The notes below the pieces were generated by a model that searched no databases, was not told the DNA's origin, and worked only from the letters and a program-made list of their open reading frames with translations. From Natronorubrum halalkaliphilum (GTDB taxonomy: Archaea; Halobacteriota; Halobacteria; Halobacteriales; Natrialbaceae), in assembly GCF_009834785.1 (NCBI RefSeq), contig NZ_WUYX01000022.1, positions 1-64,000 of the forward strand: a DNA stretch of 64,000 bases, read 5' to 3'. The translations under genes and the position numbers were made by a program. Shown here piece by piece: positions 1 to 9,700 of this stretch. Each line of letters begins with the position of its first letter. Position 1 is the first letter of the stretch.

Positions 1-55
1 ACTCACCATCTCTCTTCACGATCAGCGGCGGTCGCTTACCGTTGAGGTTGCGGTT

Positions 56-577
56 TCAGTACCGAACTTTGTGAGGTACTGAGTCTAATCTCTTATTGCG
101 GAGTGCTAAGACATCGTCTTGGTATTCTTTATCTTCGACGTTCGGTTCAACGTTCAAATGTTCCCGAGCAAGATGTTGATGATTCGCCATTAATGCGTTT
201 CGAAGCTGCTCACGCGCCCAAATCGTGACCTTCCACCCATATTCCTCCTGTAATTCCACTTCTAACCGTCGGCGAAGTGATCCGGACGGATCTGCCGTCG
301 TAACAAACACGAAAAAGTCGTATTTTCGATCATGGTCTGCAGCTTTCAAAGCGTCATCAGTGACTTTCCCTCGGATTCGGTCACTGCGTGTTCGAGCAAC
401 ATGCAGTATTCCGTTTCGATCACCGTCGCACAGCAACGCATCGACGCCTCCATCAGTTCCTTTCGTCCCGGTCGGGTCGACATCATACCCGCGCTCAGCG
501 AGCAAGTCAGCAGCGAGTTTCTCTAAATCCTGTGGGTACACGTTCGTCAGGGCGGTTTCGAGTTTCGTGAGCGGCAC
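56..577 (-). CDS. Truncated Mrr-like restriction endonuclease-fold protein
   Basis: The 173-residue product aligns over its whole length with the N-terminal half of the 383-aa protein encoded at 5556-6707. Both begin P-x-T-x-L-E, carry the phrase YDVDPTG followed by DGGxDALL, and later share FDFF/YDFF, YGW and EHL-V-P blocks. That alignment puts the start at the GTG at 577 rather than the TTG at 628. DGGxD matches the Asp-containing core of PD-(D/E)XK nucleases of the Mrr type, but the usual Q-x-K that should follow reads HVA. The protein stops where the longer paralogue continues for about 200 residues, so this looks like a 3' truncated copy. Whether the remaining domain is functional is unknown. 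Confidence 0.72.
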   Translation of the reverse strand: MPLTKLETALTNVYPQDLEKLAADLLAERGYDVDPTGTKGTDGGVDALLCDGDRNGILHVARTRSDRIRGKVTDDALKAADHDRKYDFFVFVTTADPSGSLRRRLEVELQEEYGWKVTIWAREQLRNALMANHQHLAREHLNVEPNVEDKEYQDDVLALRNKRLDSVPHKVRY

Positions 578-652
578 AATCCATATGATGTCATTGCGTG
601 ACCGTAAAAACACCGTAGCTATAATCAACTCTATAATATGAGCGAGTGAGTA

Positions 653-660
653 TTTATAAT
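653..660 (+). promoter_or_regulatory. TATA box for the gene at 685
   Basis: The octamer TTTATAAT lies 25-32 bp upstream of the ATG at 685. This is the usual archaeal spacing for a leaderless transcript, so it favours 685 over the GTG at 646 or the ATG at 673. Confidence 0.45.
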
Positions 661-684
661 GAAGCAGTACGGATGCAAAACAAA

Positions 685-1035
685 ATGGATGCGACCAAAG
701 CCGTTAATTCGTTTATTGAGTTGTGCGAGTTCATTCCAACCAAGGATACGGCTCTCGATGAACCAATTGTGACTACATTTCCATCAACAATACACGAGAG
801 GGATTGGACAATCGTTCTTAATGGCGACCCGACAGAAGAATACGCAGTTGAAGATGTTCCAGCCTCTGGAGCAACAGTTACTGTGAGACCAACGCAGGCC
901 CTAATCTTTCTCGGTGAACAACACGCAGGCATCATCGGGGCGGGAGCCGGAAAATTCCATGAAGACGAATTCGAGTCGCTAGAATCTTCTGTCAAAGAAG
1001 CTTTCTTTAACGATTTCGAAGAGGTTTTCATGTGA
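685..1035 (+). CDS. Hypothetical protein
   Basis: An acidic 116-residue protein that I do not recognise. It has a predicted beta-rich centre (DWTIVLNG, TVTVRPTQALIFLGE), a small-residue stretch HAGIIGAGAG, and an acidic Phe-rich C-terminus. No membrane segment or metal motif is visible. In-frame starts also exist at 646 (GTG) and 673 (ATG); 685 is chosen from TATA spacing. It is divergent from the truncated nuclease-like gene on its left, and its stop lies 27 bp before the left end of the IS630 element, so the insertion did not break it. Confidence 0.6.
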   Translation: MDATKAVNSFIELCEFIPTKDTALDEPIVTTFPSTIHERDWTIVLNGDPTEEYAVEDVPASGATVTVRPTQALIFLGEQHAGIIGAGAGKFHEDEFESLESSVKEAFFNDFEEVFM

Positions 1036-1062
1036 ACTTCCCGTCCCATCTGCGAGGTTCGT

Positions 1063-2231
1063 GTCGGTATAATGATCAAGATAACTTTTGCAAATATGGA
1101 CTGAGGAACTGGTCGATCCAGGACTTGGCAAATCCAAGTCGATCAGTAAGGGTGTTGAAGAGACGGCGAGCGAGAGTGCGGAACGCGCTCTCGCTCGCCA
1201 CGACGATTGGCGAGGCATTGCGTTTGAGCACTTTCCAGACCTGCTCGATTGGGTTGAGATTCGGTGAGCCAACCGGAAGAAAGACGAGATCGATACCGAG
1301 TTGATGTGCGCGCTTGCGCGTGTGTTCACAGATGTGAGACGAGAAGTTATCCAAGACGAGCAGAATCCGCGTTCCCGGATTCTGCTCGCGGACCTCCTCC
1401 AATAGGGCACAGATGTTCTCTTTCGATTGATCTTTAGGGAACGTCAGGACACTTTCCCCGTTGAGCGTATAGCACCCGACCGCTGGTTCGTCAAGCTTCA
1501 CCAGCGGTCGTTCCAGTGTCGGATCATCGACGTACCACAGTCGATGTGAATTGTCGTATGGTTGCGGATGCGAAGCGTCACAAAAACCGACGACAGTTCC
1601 TCCATCTGTACAAATATCGTCGTCGAGGACCCAGCCTTCGTCCTCATCATCAGGACGCTTGTTATGTGCTGTCTCTGGTTCCTCGTCGAACGCGTCTGCG
1701 ACGCGTTCTTCGAGGATTTCATCTGCGTTTTCTGGCCGAGATGGGCGTTTTGGACGTGGTTTAGCGTAAGATAGTCCAAGATTCCGGAGGAACCGACCGA
1801 GGTAATCCGGATGATACTCAACATCGAACTCTTCGTCTAAGAGCTGATGGACTTCCTGTGCTTTCCAAGGCTGTCCCTCTCGGAGACGTTCTAGAAGACG
1901 CTCTTGTTCCTCGTCACCGAGCTTCGGGGGCCTTCCGCCCCCGAAGTTCGGTGTCAACTGACCCAGTCCGCCATCGTTCCATCGACGTGCCCAGCGACTT
2001 CCAGTCGACGCAGATTTCCCAACGTCGTCGGCCGCTTCTTCGTACGTTGCACCCTTGTAGAGACGTTTGACAAAGGTGAGTCGTTTGATTATCTTTGGAT
2101 CGTCTGCTTCGTCCAGCAGACGATCCAACTCCGCCTCACTCAGATGACGAACGAGATCGCCTCGCCGGTCTCCTCCCATTACTCGCCCATCTCAGCCCAT
2201 GCCCATAACTTCCGTCACTCATTATACCGAC
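1063..2231 (-). mobile_element. IS630-family insertion sequence, about 1.17 kb
   Basis: A single transposase gene (1076-2179) is bracketed by perfect 13-bp inverted repeats, GTCGGTATAATGA at 1063-1075 and its complement at 2219-2231. IS630/mariner elements insert at TA, and each repeat contains TATA. The exact element boundary, at the outer GTCGG or at the inner TA, cannot be fixed without an empty site. The element sits between two convergent unknown genes and interrupts neither. An intact reading frame and perfect ends suggest recent arrival or continued activity. Confidence 0.85.
1076..2179 (-). CDS. IS630-family transposase
   Basis: The 367-aa protein has an N-terminal helix-turn-helix region (about residues 10-110, with KSASTGSRWARRW and a GGGRPPKL linker) followed by a DDE catalytic domain. 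The candidate catalytic residues are the Asp in GFCDAS, the Asp in LVLDNFSSH and the Glu in NPIEQVWK, in the order and context expected for IS630/Tc1-mariner transposases. It catalyses cut-and-paste movement of the surrounding element. The frame is unbroken and fills almost the whole element, and the stop lies at the inner edge of the left terminal repeat. Confidence 0.93.
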   Translation of the reverse strand: MGGDRRGDLVRHLSEAELDRLLDEADDPKIIKRLTFVKRLYKGATYEEAADDVGKSASTGSRWARRWNDGGLGQLTPNFGGGRPPKLGDEEQERLLERLREGQPWKAQEVHQLLDEEFDVEYHPDYLGRFLRNLGLSYAKPRPKRPSRPENADEILEERVADAFDEEPETAHNKRPDDEDEGWVLDDDICTDGGTVVGFCDASHPQPYDNSHRLWYVDDPTLERPLVKLDEPAVGCYTLNGESVLTFPKDQSKENICALLEEVREQNPGTRILLVLDNFSSHICEHTRKRAHQLGIDLVFLPVGSPNLNPIEQVWKVLKRNASPIVVASESAFRTLARRLFNTLTDRLGFAKSWIDQFLSPYLQKLS

Positions 2232-2268
2232 CGGACCAGTGACGGGATACCAGGAATCGCGACGAATT

Positions 2269-2889
2269 TCAGCGGTCTTCATCTTCAGTGTTGTCAAAGT
2301 CATCAGTCTGCTCGTCTGAATGTATCGACCACTCCCATTTGTTACGGAGATACATGGAAACATCGTCTGGATCGATCTCCTCCGTTTCTGCTTCGAGTAA
2401 CGCACGCACTTCGGCATTCGAAAGATCATCCATCTGTTCCATTTTACTGCGACCGCGATCTGCAAGATAGTCGAGCCGACTCTTCTCGACTTCGAGGTTG
2501 ACATCAACTATTGTGGATGAGTTACGACGCTGTTCAACCTGCCCAACTGCCGTTTCAACGATTGATTCGGCATCTCTCCCAGAATCATGAGCGGCTTCAT
2601 AAAAGAACGCTATTGAACTTCTAATTGCACCAACAAGCTCAGGATCCCTTTCAAGTTCGTCATCAACACGATCAGCTAAGTCATACCCCGTAACGCTATA
2701 CACCATCTTTCGATCTTCTGGATCTAACTCATTATACAGTAATGTGAGATCGTGTGTTGCTGCCACAAGACGCTCCCGAATCCGTGACCGGAGGTTTCGC
2801 TCGTGAACAGGCCGCTTAAATTCCTTTTCACCGCGTAGATATTCTCGTTGTGCATCTGTCAGCAATGCTGCGGGGCGATCTAAGTCCAT
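2269..2889 (-). CDS. Uncharacterised haloarchaeal protein
   Basis: A 206-aa acidic, largely helical protein. The N-terminus (LTDAQREYLRGEKE, then RNLRSRIRERL) looks like a type I recognise only as recurrent in haloarchaeal hypothetical proteins. The middle contains an amphipathic helical stretch with several Arg, and the tail is Asp/Glu rich. No catalytic motif, signal peptide or membrane segment is visible. A regulatory or DNA-associated role is possible because of the basic N-terminal helix, but this is a guess. It is convergent with the gene at 685-1035, with the IS630 element between them. Confidence 0.7.
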   Translation of the reverse strand: MDLDRPAALLTDAQREYLRGEKEFKRPVHERNLRSRIRERLVAATHDLTLLYNELDPEDRKMVYSVTGYDLADRVDDELERDPELVGAIRSSIAFFYEAAHDSGRDAESIVETAVGQVEQRRNSSTIVDVNLEVEKSRLDYLADRGRSKMEQMDDLSNAEVRALLEAETEEIDPDDVSMYLRNKWEWSIHSDEQTDDFDNTEDEDR

Positions 2890-3098
2890 GTGTTGTATAT
2901 CTGCATCGCCGAACTATTTATTATTACGTAATCTCATAGGAGTTTGTGTGAATAGGAAAACAACAGTACTCCCTGCCGACAACCAGAACATACGATCGAT
3001 CGGCGACAGACGGTACTACTAACACCAGAAATGGAAAGGAAGCTATCCATCGACATCAACGGGACACTCTTGGTAAGGGAATCCCCGTTGTGCCGACG

Positions 3099-3164
3099 GC
3101 TTTACTTTAGAAGTAAAGCACTATCTAAGTGTCGGTTAGAAGCAGGAATTGAACTTCTAACCGA
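3099..3164. repeat. Two adjacent hairpins in a 566-bp non-coding stretch
   Basis: The stretch 2890-3455 contains no convincing gene. It holds two strong inverted repeats: GCTTTACT/AGTAAAGC (3099-3106 and 3112-3119, 5-base loop) and TCGGTTAGAAG/CTTCTAACCGA (3132-3142 and 3154-3164, 11-base loop). A GGGAATCCCC block precedes them at about 3078-3087. Such hairpins resemble the ends or omega-RNA-like 3' regions of IS200/IS605-type elements, but no transposase or TnpB remnant is visible, so they could also be a terminator or a structured RNA. Confidence 0.4.
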
Positions 3165-3455
3165 TAGAGGAGATACCAAAACAATAGTTTGGCGTATCTC
3201 ACCACCCAACCTGTGTGAGGTACGGGGCGGTTCTTCGGTGATGAAGCCTGCTCCAAACGTCCCCATAGGAAGTTGCTGGAGGGAAAAGTCATGGGAGAGC
3301 ACCTCTCTAACCGAAACACGATCTAGCCACGACTCGCTTCTTCCGTCACGACGGAATACACCCCCTTACCCTTCTTCCCATACTGTGTGTGATGATGATC
3401 TGACATCACCCATCTTGGGTGGTTTCTTCGAAGTTCTTTCCGGGGTGATTGCGTC

Positions 3456-4874
3456 ATGAGTGCTGGTCTGGAACATCTTGGCTGGCTTGTCCCGACGTCT
3501 GAATGGGAACCCTTCAAAGAATGGGTTCGTGATGTAACTGGCGGGTACAAAGGTTCTCTCGGCCGGTACGTCGAGAAAGCAATAGAGGACTATATCCGCT
3601 TTGCTGACGCTGTTAAGAAGCTACAGACTCTTGCCGACGACGTCATCACCGAAGAAGAAACGGATATACCACACAGTTTGGTGGGTGACGACCTCACTAC
3701 TGACTCGAAAACTGAAGTCCGGGTCCGTATTGCCCCTTATTCAAAAGACGGGTTCCGAAACGCAGTTTCGGAGTCGAAAAATTCGTATGGTGTTGAACTT
3801 GCACGTGCGCTCCGTCAGTACCGAACCAACCCCTTCCATGAGTGGGTTGCCGATTTAGCTGATCGATTGTCGACTGCTCTCGATGATACTGAGGATGAAC
3901 CCCCTGAGGACACCATCAACGATCAGGATGGTGTCAACAAACAACCGCGGACAGTCGAAGAAAAAACCGAGGCGATTGTCGACTATCTCGAAACCGAGAT
4001 GTCGTGCGAAAGTCACCAAATCAGTCGTGACGACCTTGATGAAGCGATTGAAGTAGTTGTTGGCGACGGGGAACCAACGAAACGAACGATGCGTAAATAT
4101 CGTAATCAAGTCGTTGAAACGCTCAATCTTGGTCGCCATCCACAAACACCAAAGCTCTATAAGCCGGTCGATGAACTCCCAGATCGGCCGGACGACTACC
4201 CGTGGGAATGCTGGGTTTCTGTCGAGTATCTCAAGGGCGACCCAGAGGCCCGTGCTCGTCGCGTCGTTCTCGAGCTCGGGAAGCAAGCCGCAGCGTCGAA
4301 CGGGCGTATTGGAATCGAAAAATCAGCTGTCTGTGAGGAGATTTTGAATGAGTCTGTCTCACCTGCAACGGCACGTCGAACTGTTGCCGCTGTTGTTGAT
4401 AACTACCCAGTCAAAACCAAGCGTGAGGACCTCCGACTGAATCTTGTTCGGCTTGCAGAAGAACAACCTGAGTTAGCAGAAGAAATCGTTGCATACGCCA
4501 ACTTTGACCCGGATTCATCTGCGGCAGTAACTGACTGTGATTCGTCGCCGGATAACTGGGTCGACCGCGCTGCTGACCAGATCTCAAAACTCTGTGAGAC
4601 TGCCGATTTCGATATTGAAACTATGCCAAAGCAGATCTTGGATAATAAAATTGCTCGAGCAAAGTATCCAAATAAGGTTTCCGACGAGAAGAGCCAAATA
4701 TCCGAAGATGCCCTTGAACGGGTGTGTGAAGCCGATCGAGACGCGGTCTCTGCTGCTCTTGTGGCATCTGACTCGAGTCCAGGACCAACTGCTGAAGAAG
4801 ACCTTCAACGAGCCGCCGAAACAGAACTTGAGAAACTCTCATCAGATACCTACACGACATCTTCTACACCGTGA
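3456..4874 (+). CDS. Putative DNA-binding plasmid protein with winged-helix-like regions
   Basis: A 472-aa acidic soluble protein that I cannot assign to a named family. The N-terminus (WEPFKEWVRDVTGGYKGSLGR, then YVEKAIEDYI, residues about 16-50) has the look of a small helical DNA-binding or dimerisation module. A central region (about 165-235) and a second one (about 270-320, with KSAVCEEIL and SPATARRTVAAVV) look like helix-turn-helix folds that pair a recognition helix with a short wing. The C-terminal third is acidic and helical. No nuclease, ATPase or membrane motif is seen. A replication-accessory or partition-like role is conceivable. The next gene on the same strand, a phiH1-type repressor, begins 83 bp downstream. 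Confidence 0.7.
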   Translation: MSAGLEHLGWLVPTSEWEPFKEWVRDVTGGYKGSLGRYVEKAIEDYIRFADAVKKLQTLADDVITEEETDIPHSLVGDDLTTDSKTEVRVRIAPYSKDGFRNAVSESKNSYGVELARALRQYRTNPFHEWVADLADRLSTALDDTEDEPPEDTINDQDGVNKQPRTVEEKTEAIVDYLETEMSCESHQISRDDLDEAIEVVVGDGEPTKRTMRKYRNQVVETLNLGRHPQTPKLYKPVDELPDRPDDYPWECWVSVEYLKGDPEARARRVVLELGKQAAASNGRIGIEKSAVCEEILNESVSPATARRTVAAVVDNYPVKTKREDLRLNLVRLAEEQPELAEEIVAYANFDPDSSAAVTDCDSSPDNWVDRAADQISKLCETADFDIETMPKQILDNKIARAKYPNKVSDEKSQISEDALERVCEADRDAVSAALVASDSSPGPTAEEDLQRAAETELEKLSSDTYTTSSTP

Positions 4875-4957
4875 CAGTACAGCGGGAGATTCCTGTTTCA
4901 CTGGCCGAAAGGCATTACTTGTCACCATAACTACCTTCTCAATACAGAGTACTACCC

Positions 4958-5305
4958 GTGAAACTACGTCAACCAACCGACTTTCTCATCCTTGAAGGAC
5001 TGGAAGACAAAGGACGGAATGTTGCGACGAACCTTGCCGCTCACACCGGGAAGTCCCGCAAAAACATCAACACCCGACTGCCGGTGCTCGAGGACTACGG
5101 GCTCGTTGAAAAGATTGGACCGGCTGACCGATCTGGACTGTACGAGATTGCACCGCTCGGAAAAGCCGCGTTGGTCTACCAAGATCAATATGAGAAAGTG
5201 GATGACTTCGAGGAACTCATCGAAGGTCCCACAACCGACAGTGATGGTTCCAGTGAGAGTCAGGCGAGTTTCGCCCGTGGTGATGACGAGTCTGAAGACG
5301 CCTGA
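4958..5305 (+). CDS. PhiH1-repressor-like winged-helix regulator
   Basis: A 115-aa protein starting with GTG. Residues 1-75 form a winged helix (MKLRQPTDFLILEGL, NVATNLAAHTGKSRKNINTR, LEDYGLVEKIG, GLYEIAPLG) of the type named after the haloarchaeal phage phiH1 repressor. The C-terminal tail is Ser/Asp/Glu rich and probably disordered. The paralogue at 30993-31268 is nearly identical over the winged helix but lacks the long tail. These proteins are expected to bind DNA as dimers and repress transcription; the target is unknown. Confidence 0.85.
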   Translation: MKLRQPTDFLILEGLEDKGRNVATNLAAHTGKSRKNINTRLPVLEDYGLVEKIGPADRSGLYEIAPLGKAALVYQDQYEKVDDFEELIEGPTTDSDGSSESQASFARGDDESEDA

Positions 5306-5373
5306 TTCACAAAGTAGCAGTAGATAGTAGCACAGTTTCTTTATTCAGAAATAGAGCCTGATAGATATGTAGA

Positions 5374-5519
5374 GCGTGTCATACAATGGTTCTCAACAAC
5401 CATTGTCCACTGTCCTTCTCTTGAATAAAACCTACGACTGGCGAGATTCACAGAGTACACGCGAAATGCGTACTGCATAACGGCTAGGTAGAGATGGTGA
5501 GACGTATTCTATGACACGT
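5374..5519. mobile_element. MITE-like inverted-repeat element
   Basis: The non-coding gap 5306-5555 contains CGTGTCATACAAT at 5375-5387 and the inverted copy ATTCTATGACACG at 5506-5518, matching at 12 of 13 positions, about 144 bp end to end. Just inside the left end is a hairpin, CAATGGTT/AACCATTG. The same arrangement, CGTGTCATAGAAT followed by a short hairpin, recurs at about 21175-21205 against a broken recombinase. No open frame or clear target duplication is visible. It is probably a miniature element mobilised by a transposase encoded elsewhere. Confidence 0.45.
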
Positions 5520-5555
5520 TGGAATTTGTATGGATACGCGGCTCAACAGGCTCGT

Positions 5556-6707
5556 TTATGATTCATATGGATCCCACTCAATAGAATCATCCTCATTTTT
5601 CGAATAGTGTATCGAACCGTTTCGCCAGCCAATACGGTTCCAGAGCTGATAAAGTGGTTCGCGGAGGGCCAACGCGATGTTAGAGTCCAAATCTTCAATC
5701 TTCACCCGCTTCAATTGGAAGACATTCTCGTTGATCGGACGGGTAGTATCTGGTCCGAAAACTGACTGCGGTTTTTCAATCGGATAGTTCTCTGCATCGA
5801 TTATCGTGATATAAACGTACAACGGCGGGTAGATGCCCGCAGTCTGGTACATTTCTCGGAGGCTATCCATTAGAGAGACGATTTCCTTATCGATGAACCA
5901 CGCTATCCCGTGCCTTCCCTTCCGCTCCATAGTCAGCTTGGTTGTCACAGCTTCTACCCATCCATTGCCGTCTAAACAGACGTATTCAGAAAATCCTCCT
6001 TCTGACAACTCCGTATAAGGAGCCGTAATCACAAAATCACCGAAACCCTCGGTACCAGCCGACCGTGAGCGAAATTTTGGCGGGTCAGGGAGATCGGTTG
6101 CGATCATTCTAGGAGGATCCGAAACCGACTCAACGGGAATGACATGGACAGCCACAATCGGTTCTTCATCTACTATTTCACCGTGGCGTGGCTGCCGATC
6201 CCGTAATCGGTCGAGTTGGGCCTCATATAATTCGTCGATATCCTGTTCTGGATCATCAAGAGCATTCAGAGGGTCGACATGGAGATGTTCTTGTACGAGA
6301 TCGTGGTTGTCGACATCCATCAGATCTTTTCTCAATCGGGCAAAATCCTTGATCTGGACGCGCCAGCCGTACGTATCCGCCAATTCGTTCTCTAATCGGT
6401 CCCGTTTGACGCCGGCAATCTCCGTGGTGGTCGCAAATATGAAGAAATCGAACTCTTCCGGGTAGTCAGAAGCTGACTCTGCATCTGAACGAATCTTCTC
6501 CTCGATATTACTCGAGGTCACGCTACAGTGGAGCACGCCAGATTTTCCCAAGCGCTCAAGAAGTGCATCTCTCCCTCCATCTGGACCCCTCACGCCGGTT
6601 GGATCGACATCGTATCCTTCTCTACCAAGCAAGTCAACAGCTAACTGTTCCAGTCTCGCACCGTCCCCGACAGCGCGGAGATTTGCTTCAAGAGCAGTGT
6701 TTGGCAT
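5556..6707 (-). CDS. Mrr-like restriction endonuclease-fold protein, last gene of the defence array
   Basis: The 383-aa product starts with a PD-(D/E)XK-like domain (residues about 15-130). YDVDPTG and DGGRD (43-47) occupy the place of the Asp motif in Mrr-type nucleases, but the expected Q-x-K reads HCS at 60-62, so the canonical catalytic Lys is missing. The C-terminal 200 residues are beta-rich with no family that I recognise (TELSEGGFSEYV, RKGRHGIAWFIDKE). It is the most promoter-distal gene of the leftward array, 43 bp after the PLD-SNF2 helicase. A role in cleaving or sensing unmodified invading DNA is inferred from context. It could instead be an inactive binding domain. A truncated homologue lies at 56-577. 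Confidence 0.82.
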   Translation of the reverse strand: MPNTALEANLRAVGDGARLEQLAVDLLGREGYDVDPTGVRGPDGGRDALLERLGKSGVLHCSVTSSNIEEKIRSDAESASDYPEEFDFFIFATTTEIAGVKRDRLENELADTYGWRVQIKDFARLRKDLMDVDNHDLVQEHLHVDPLNALDDPEQDIDELYEAQLDRLRDRQPRHGEIVDEEPIVAVHVIPVESVSDPPRMIATDLPDPPKFRSRSAGTEGFGDFVITAPYTELSEGGFSEYVCLDGNGWVEAVTTKLTMERKGRHGIAWFIDKEIVSLMDSLREMYQTAGIYPPLYVYITIIDAENYPIEKPQSVFGPDTTRPINENVFQLKRVKIEDLDSNIALALREPLYQLWNRIGWRNGSIHYSKNEDDSIEWDPYES

Positions 6708-6750
6708 CTATTGGTTCATCTGGGAAGTCCATGCTTACAAAACTACCCAG

Positions 6751-9700
6751 CTACTGTGGTTGCTTTGTTGACTTCTCTCGGTTATCGAGGAATTGATCGC
6801 ACCACGTCGGAAGGGAATCCATCGGTCCATTTTCAGTCACTGTCCCATCGCCTGCAATCCGGGTAAACACGCCGTCCCGCCCCCACGCACACACTATTGG
6901 CTCCTGGTCTTGATCGGGTCGGGTCACGATTCTTTGTTGGAATCGCGACGGCTCCTCACTCACATCCTGCAGTACTGTGAGGAGCTGTCCTAGGAGTGGA
7001 TGGCCTGGCGCAAGATGCTGAACCGATGGGAACTCGTCAGCACACACAGCCGAGAACGTCACTGCCACTTCATCAGCGGCAGTCGCAATAGCCTGTGCAA
7101 TCGTCTGTTCCCCATCCCCCGCTGGGACCCCAATCGGTGCGTCACCTACTGAGAGACGATATGTACTGTCCGCAAAGTCGAACTCCTCATCATCGTATTC
7201 GAAGTCAATCTCCTGAACCGGGGTGAATTCGACATCGGCCTCGGAAAGCGCGTCGTTATCGACCAACACTGACTGGAGACTCGGTGTCTCGAACGGAGGT
7301 TCATACTCGTATTCCTCCTCGCCGACATCGACGAGATCTGGGTGACTGTAGGACTGCCACGCATCAAGTTTTGCTTCGTCGACGACGTCCTGAGCGACGA
7401 GGTCGTCGACGTCCTCGAGTGACTCACCAACATCAACGCGGTCGCCCTGATCGCGTTCTTCGAGTTCTTCAGAGAACTCACGGTCAGCTGATTCGACCGC
7501 AGCCTGGTCGTCACCGCTGTCCGCGTTCAAGGTCGCATTCCGGATCTGTTGGCTGACGCCGGAGAGTATGGGTTGCATCTCACCGACGACGTTTTCGAAG
7601 AGACCAATTCGGTCGTCAAGGCGATCATAGATGTCCGTCTCAACCGTATCCTCGTAGCTGTAGTTGAGAATGCGAATCTCGTCGAACCGTTGACCGATGC
7701 GGTCAATCCGACCGATACGCTGTTCAACCCTCATCGGGTTCCACGGCAAGTCGTAGTTGATGAGCGCTCCACATTCCTGAAGGTTTAGACCCTCACTCGC
7801 GGAGTCGGTACAGACGAGGATATCGACCTGCCCATCGTCACGTGAGAATTCGCGCTTCACGCGCTCTTTCCCGACGTGCTCCCACATTTCAGAATCGGGG
7901 TCATACAGCTCGCCGCCACGACCGGAGTACGTCGCAATAGTCGCTCCGAGAAGATCCGCGAGACTGTCCCGGATGAAGTCCATTGTGTCCGCGTACTGCG
8001 TGAAGACAATCACCCGGTTATGGCCAGCACGGTCCAGTTCGTCGAGGTCGTCGTACAGCTTCTGGATCTTCGGGTCAGAATCAACCAAGTCTAAGTCATT
8101 AACGAACGCTTCCAGAGCCTCGATTTCTTCCTCGATAAGCTGTTTCCCCTCTTCAGTCACGCTCGGGATGAGTTCAGAGAGGTCCAAGTCGTCGCTACTA
8201 GCGTCGAGTTCATCCAGAACGTCCCCGTCGTCGAGGTCCGCGTTTTGTAGCGTTTCGAGGACGACCTGTTCCACATCACCATAATCCCGATCGCGAGCGC
8301 GCTCCCGACCGGCAAGCACGGTCCGTTGCGCCCGAAGTGTCTCAAGCCGGTGTTTCAGGCTCTGGCTGATTGCATAGACACTCGACGTGAGTCGCTGCCG
8401 GTACGTGGTCATCACGAACCCGATGGCGCGTGTTTGGGCTTCGTCAGTCTGCTGGGCTCGCTTGTAGAACTCACGTGTGTACTCGTCGATCTGATCGTAG
8501 ACCGCCCGTGTCTCCTCGGTGAGTTCGATTTTCCGTTGTTCCGGGTTCCGGTTCGGAACGGTCGTATCGAGGAGACCGACCGCCTCGTACTTTCGGAGTG
8601 TATCCCGTGTATTCCGGTGGATGAGCGCGTCGACGGGTGTAGACTCCGCGAGAATATCGCGGATGACTCGCCAACCACCCGGCGAAAGTTCGTCAAGTGC
8701 GTCCTGTCGGTCGCTGCGGGACGCCATCAACCACTCGTCGGCGTCTTCAGGATAGAGGAGCCGTTTGAGTTTCGTATCCTCGCTCGCCTCGAAGCGGTCG
8801 ATGTCATAATCTGCCATCGCGTCGTCGACGTGGTCAAGATAGCCGTCGTAGGCGTCTCCATAGGCTCGTGCAAGCCGGCACGCGGTCAGCACACGCTCTT
8901 TGGCGATGGCACGGTCCTGTCCGTCCTCATTGATATCGAGTTCGTCTGCAAGGTGCTGGAAGACTTTTGAGGAGAATGTTCGATCCGTCGGGAGCCGGTC
9001 TTGGTGTTCCAATCCATCAAGCGTGGCTTGCGTGCTCCAGGAAGCCTCCGCCTCGTCGGACTCCGAACTAGGGGTGTCGAGAACCTCGTTGAGGGCCTGC
9101 GACAGCCCGTCCCGGGTTTCAAAGAACTCCATGAAGATATCCCGGTTATCCCAACCACCCGGAAGATCCAACAACTGCATCAGATCGTAGAGTTCGCCAG
9201 CGTGCAATTGCATCGGGGTAGCAGTCAGGAGGTAGTAGGCGTGCGTATAGTCGCGAAGCTGTTCGAGAAGAGCGTAGAAATTACTGCCGCGCCGGGCGTT
9301 GTGCGCCTCGTCGACGATGACGGCGTCCCACACACCCATCCGGTCTTCCGTATCGTGGTCACGTCCGCGACAGCTTGCCGGGATGACGTCCCGAGACCGG
9401 TCGGATACCCGGTCTAAGGGAGCGACCTGATCCCACCGGTCGTCGAGACGAGCTGTGTGCCACGACATTATGACGACCGTCGGCCCATCCAGCGGCGACG
9501 TTGCGTCGGTATCAGTCGACTGTTGTTCGTAGAGGAACCGCCAGATGGGGCTGTCCGCCCATTCGCGCTCTCCGGTTAGGTCGAGGTCCGTTGCCGATGG
9601 TGGATAGTGGTCGCGACCGCGGACGTCCCGGAATACGTGATCGCCTGCTGTGTCCCGGTCGAACCGGACGGCATTGATGTTGAACTTCTCCCAGAGCTCT

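Noticed and set aside
3031-3459. A 142-codon plus-strand frame in the 2890-3455 gap
   Set aside because: It spans the hairpins, lacks the acidic composition of neighbouring proteins, is rich in Ser, Arg, Cys and Pro, and overlaps the next gene only by its stop. It is probably non-coding.
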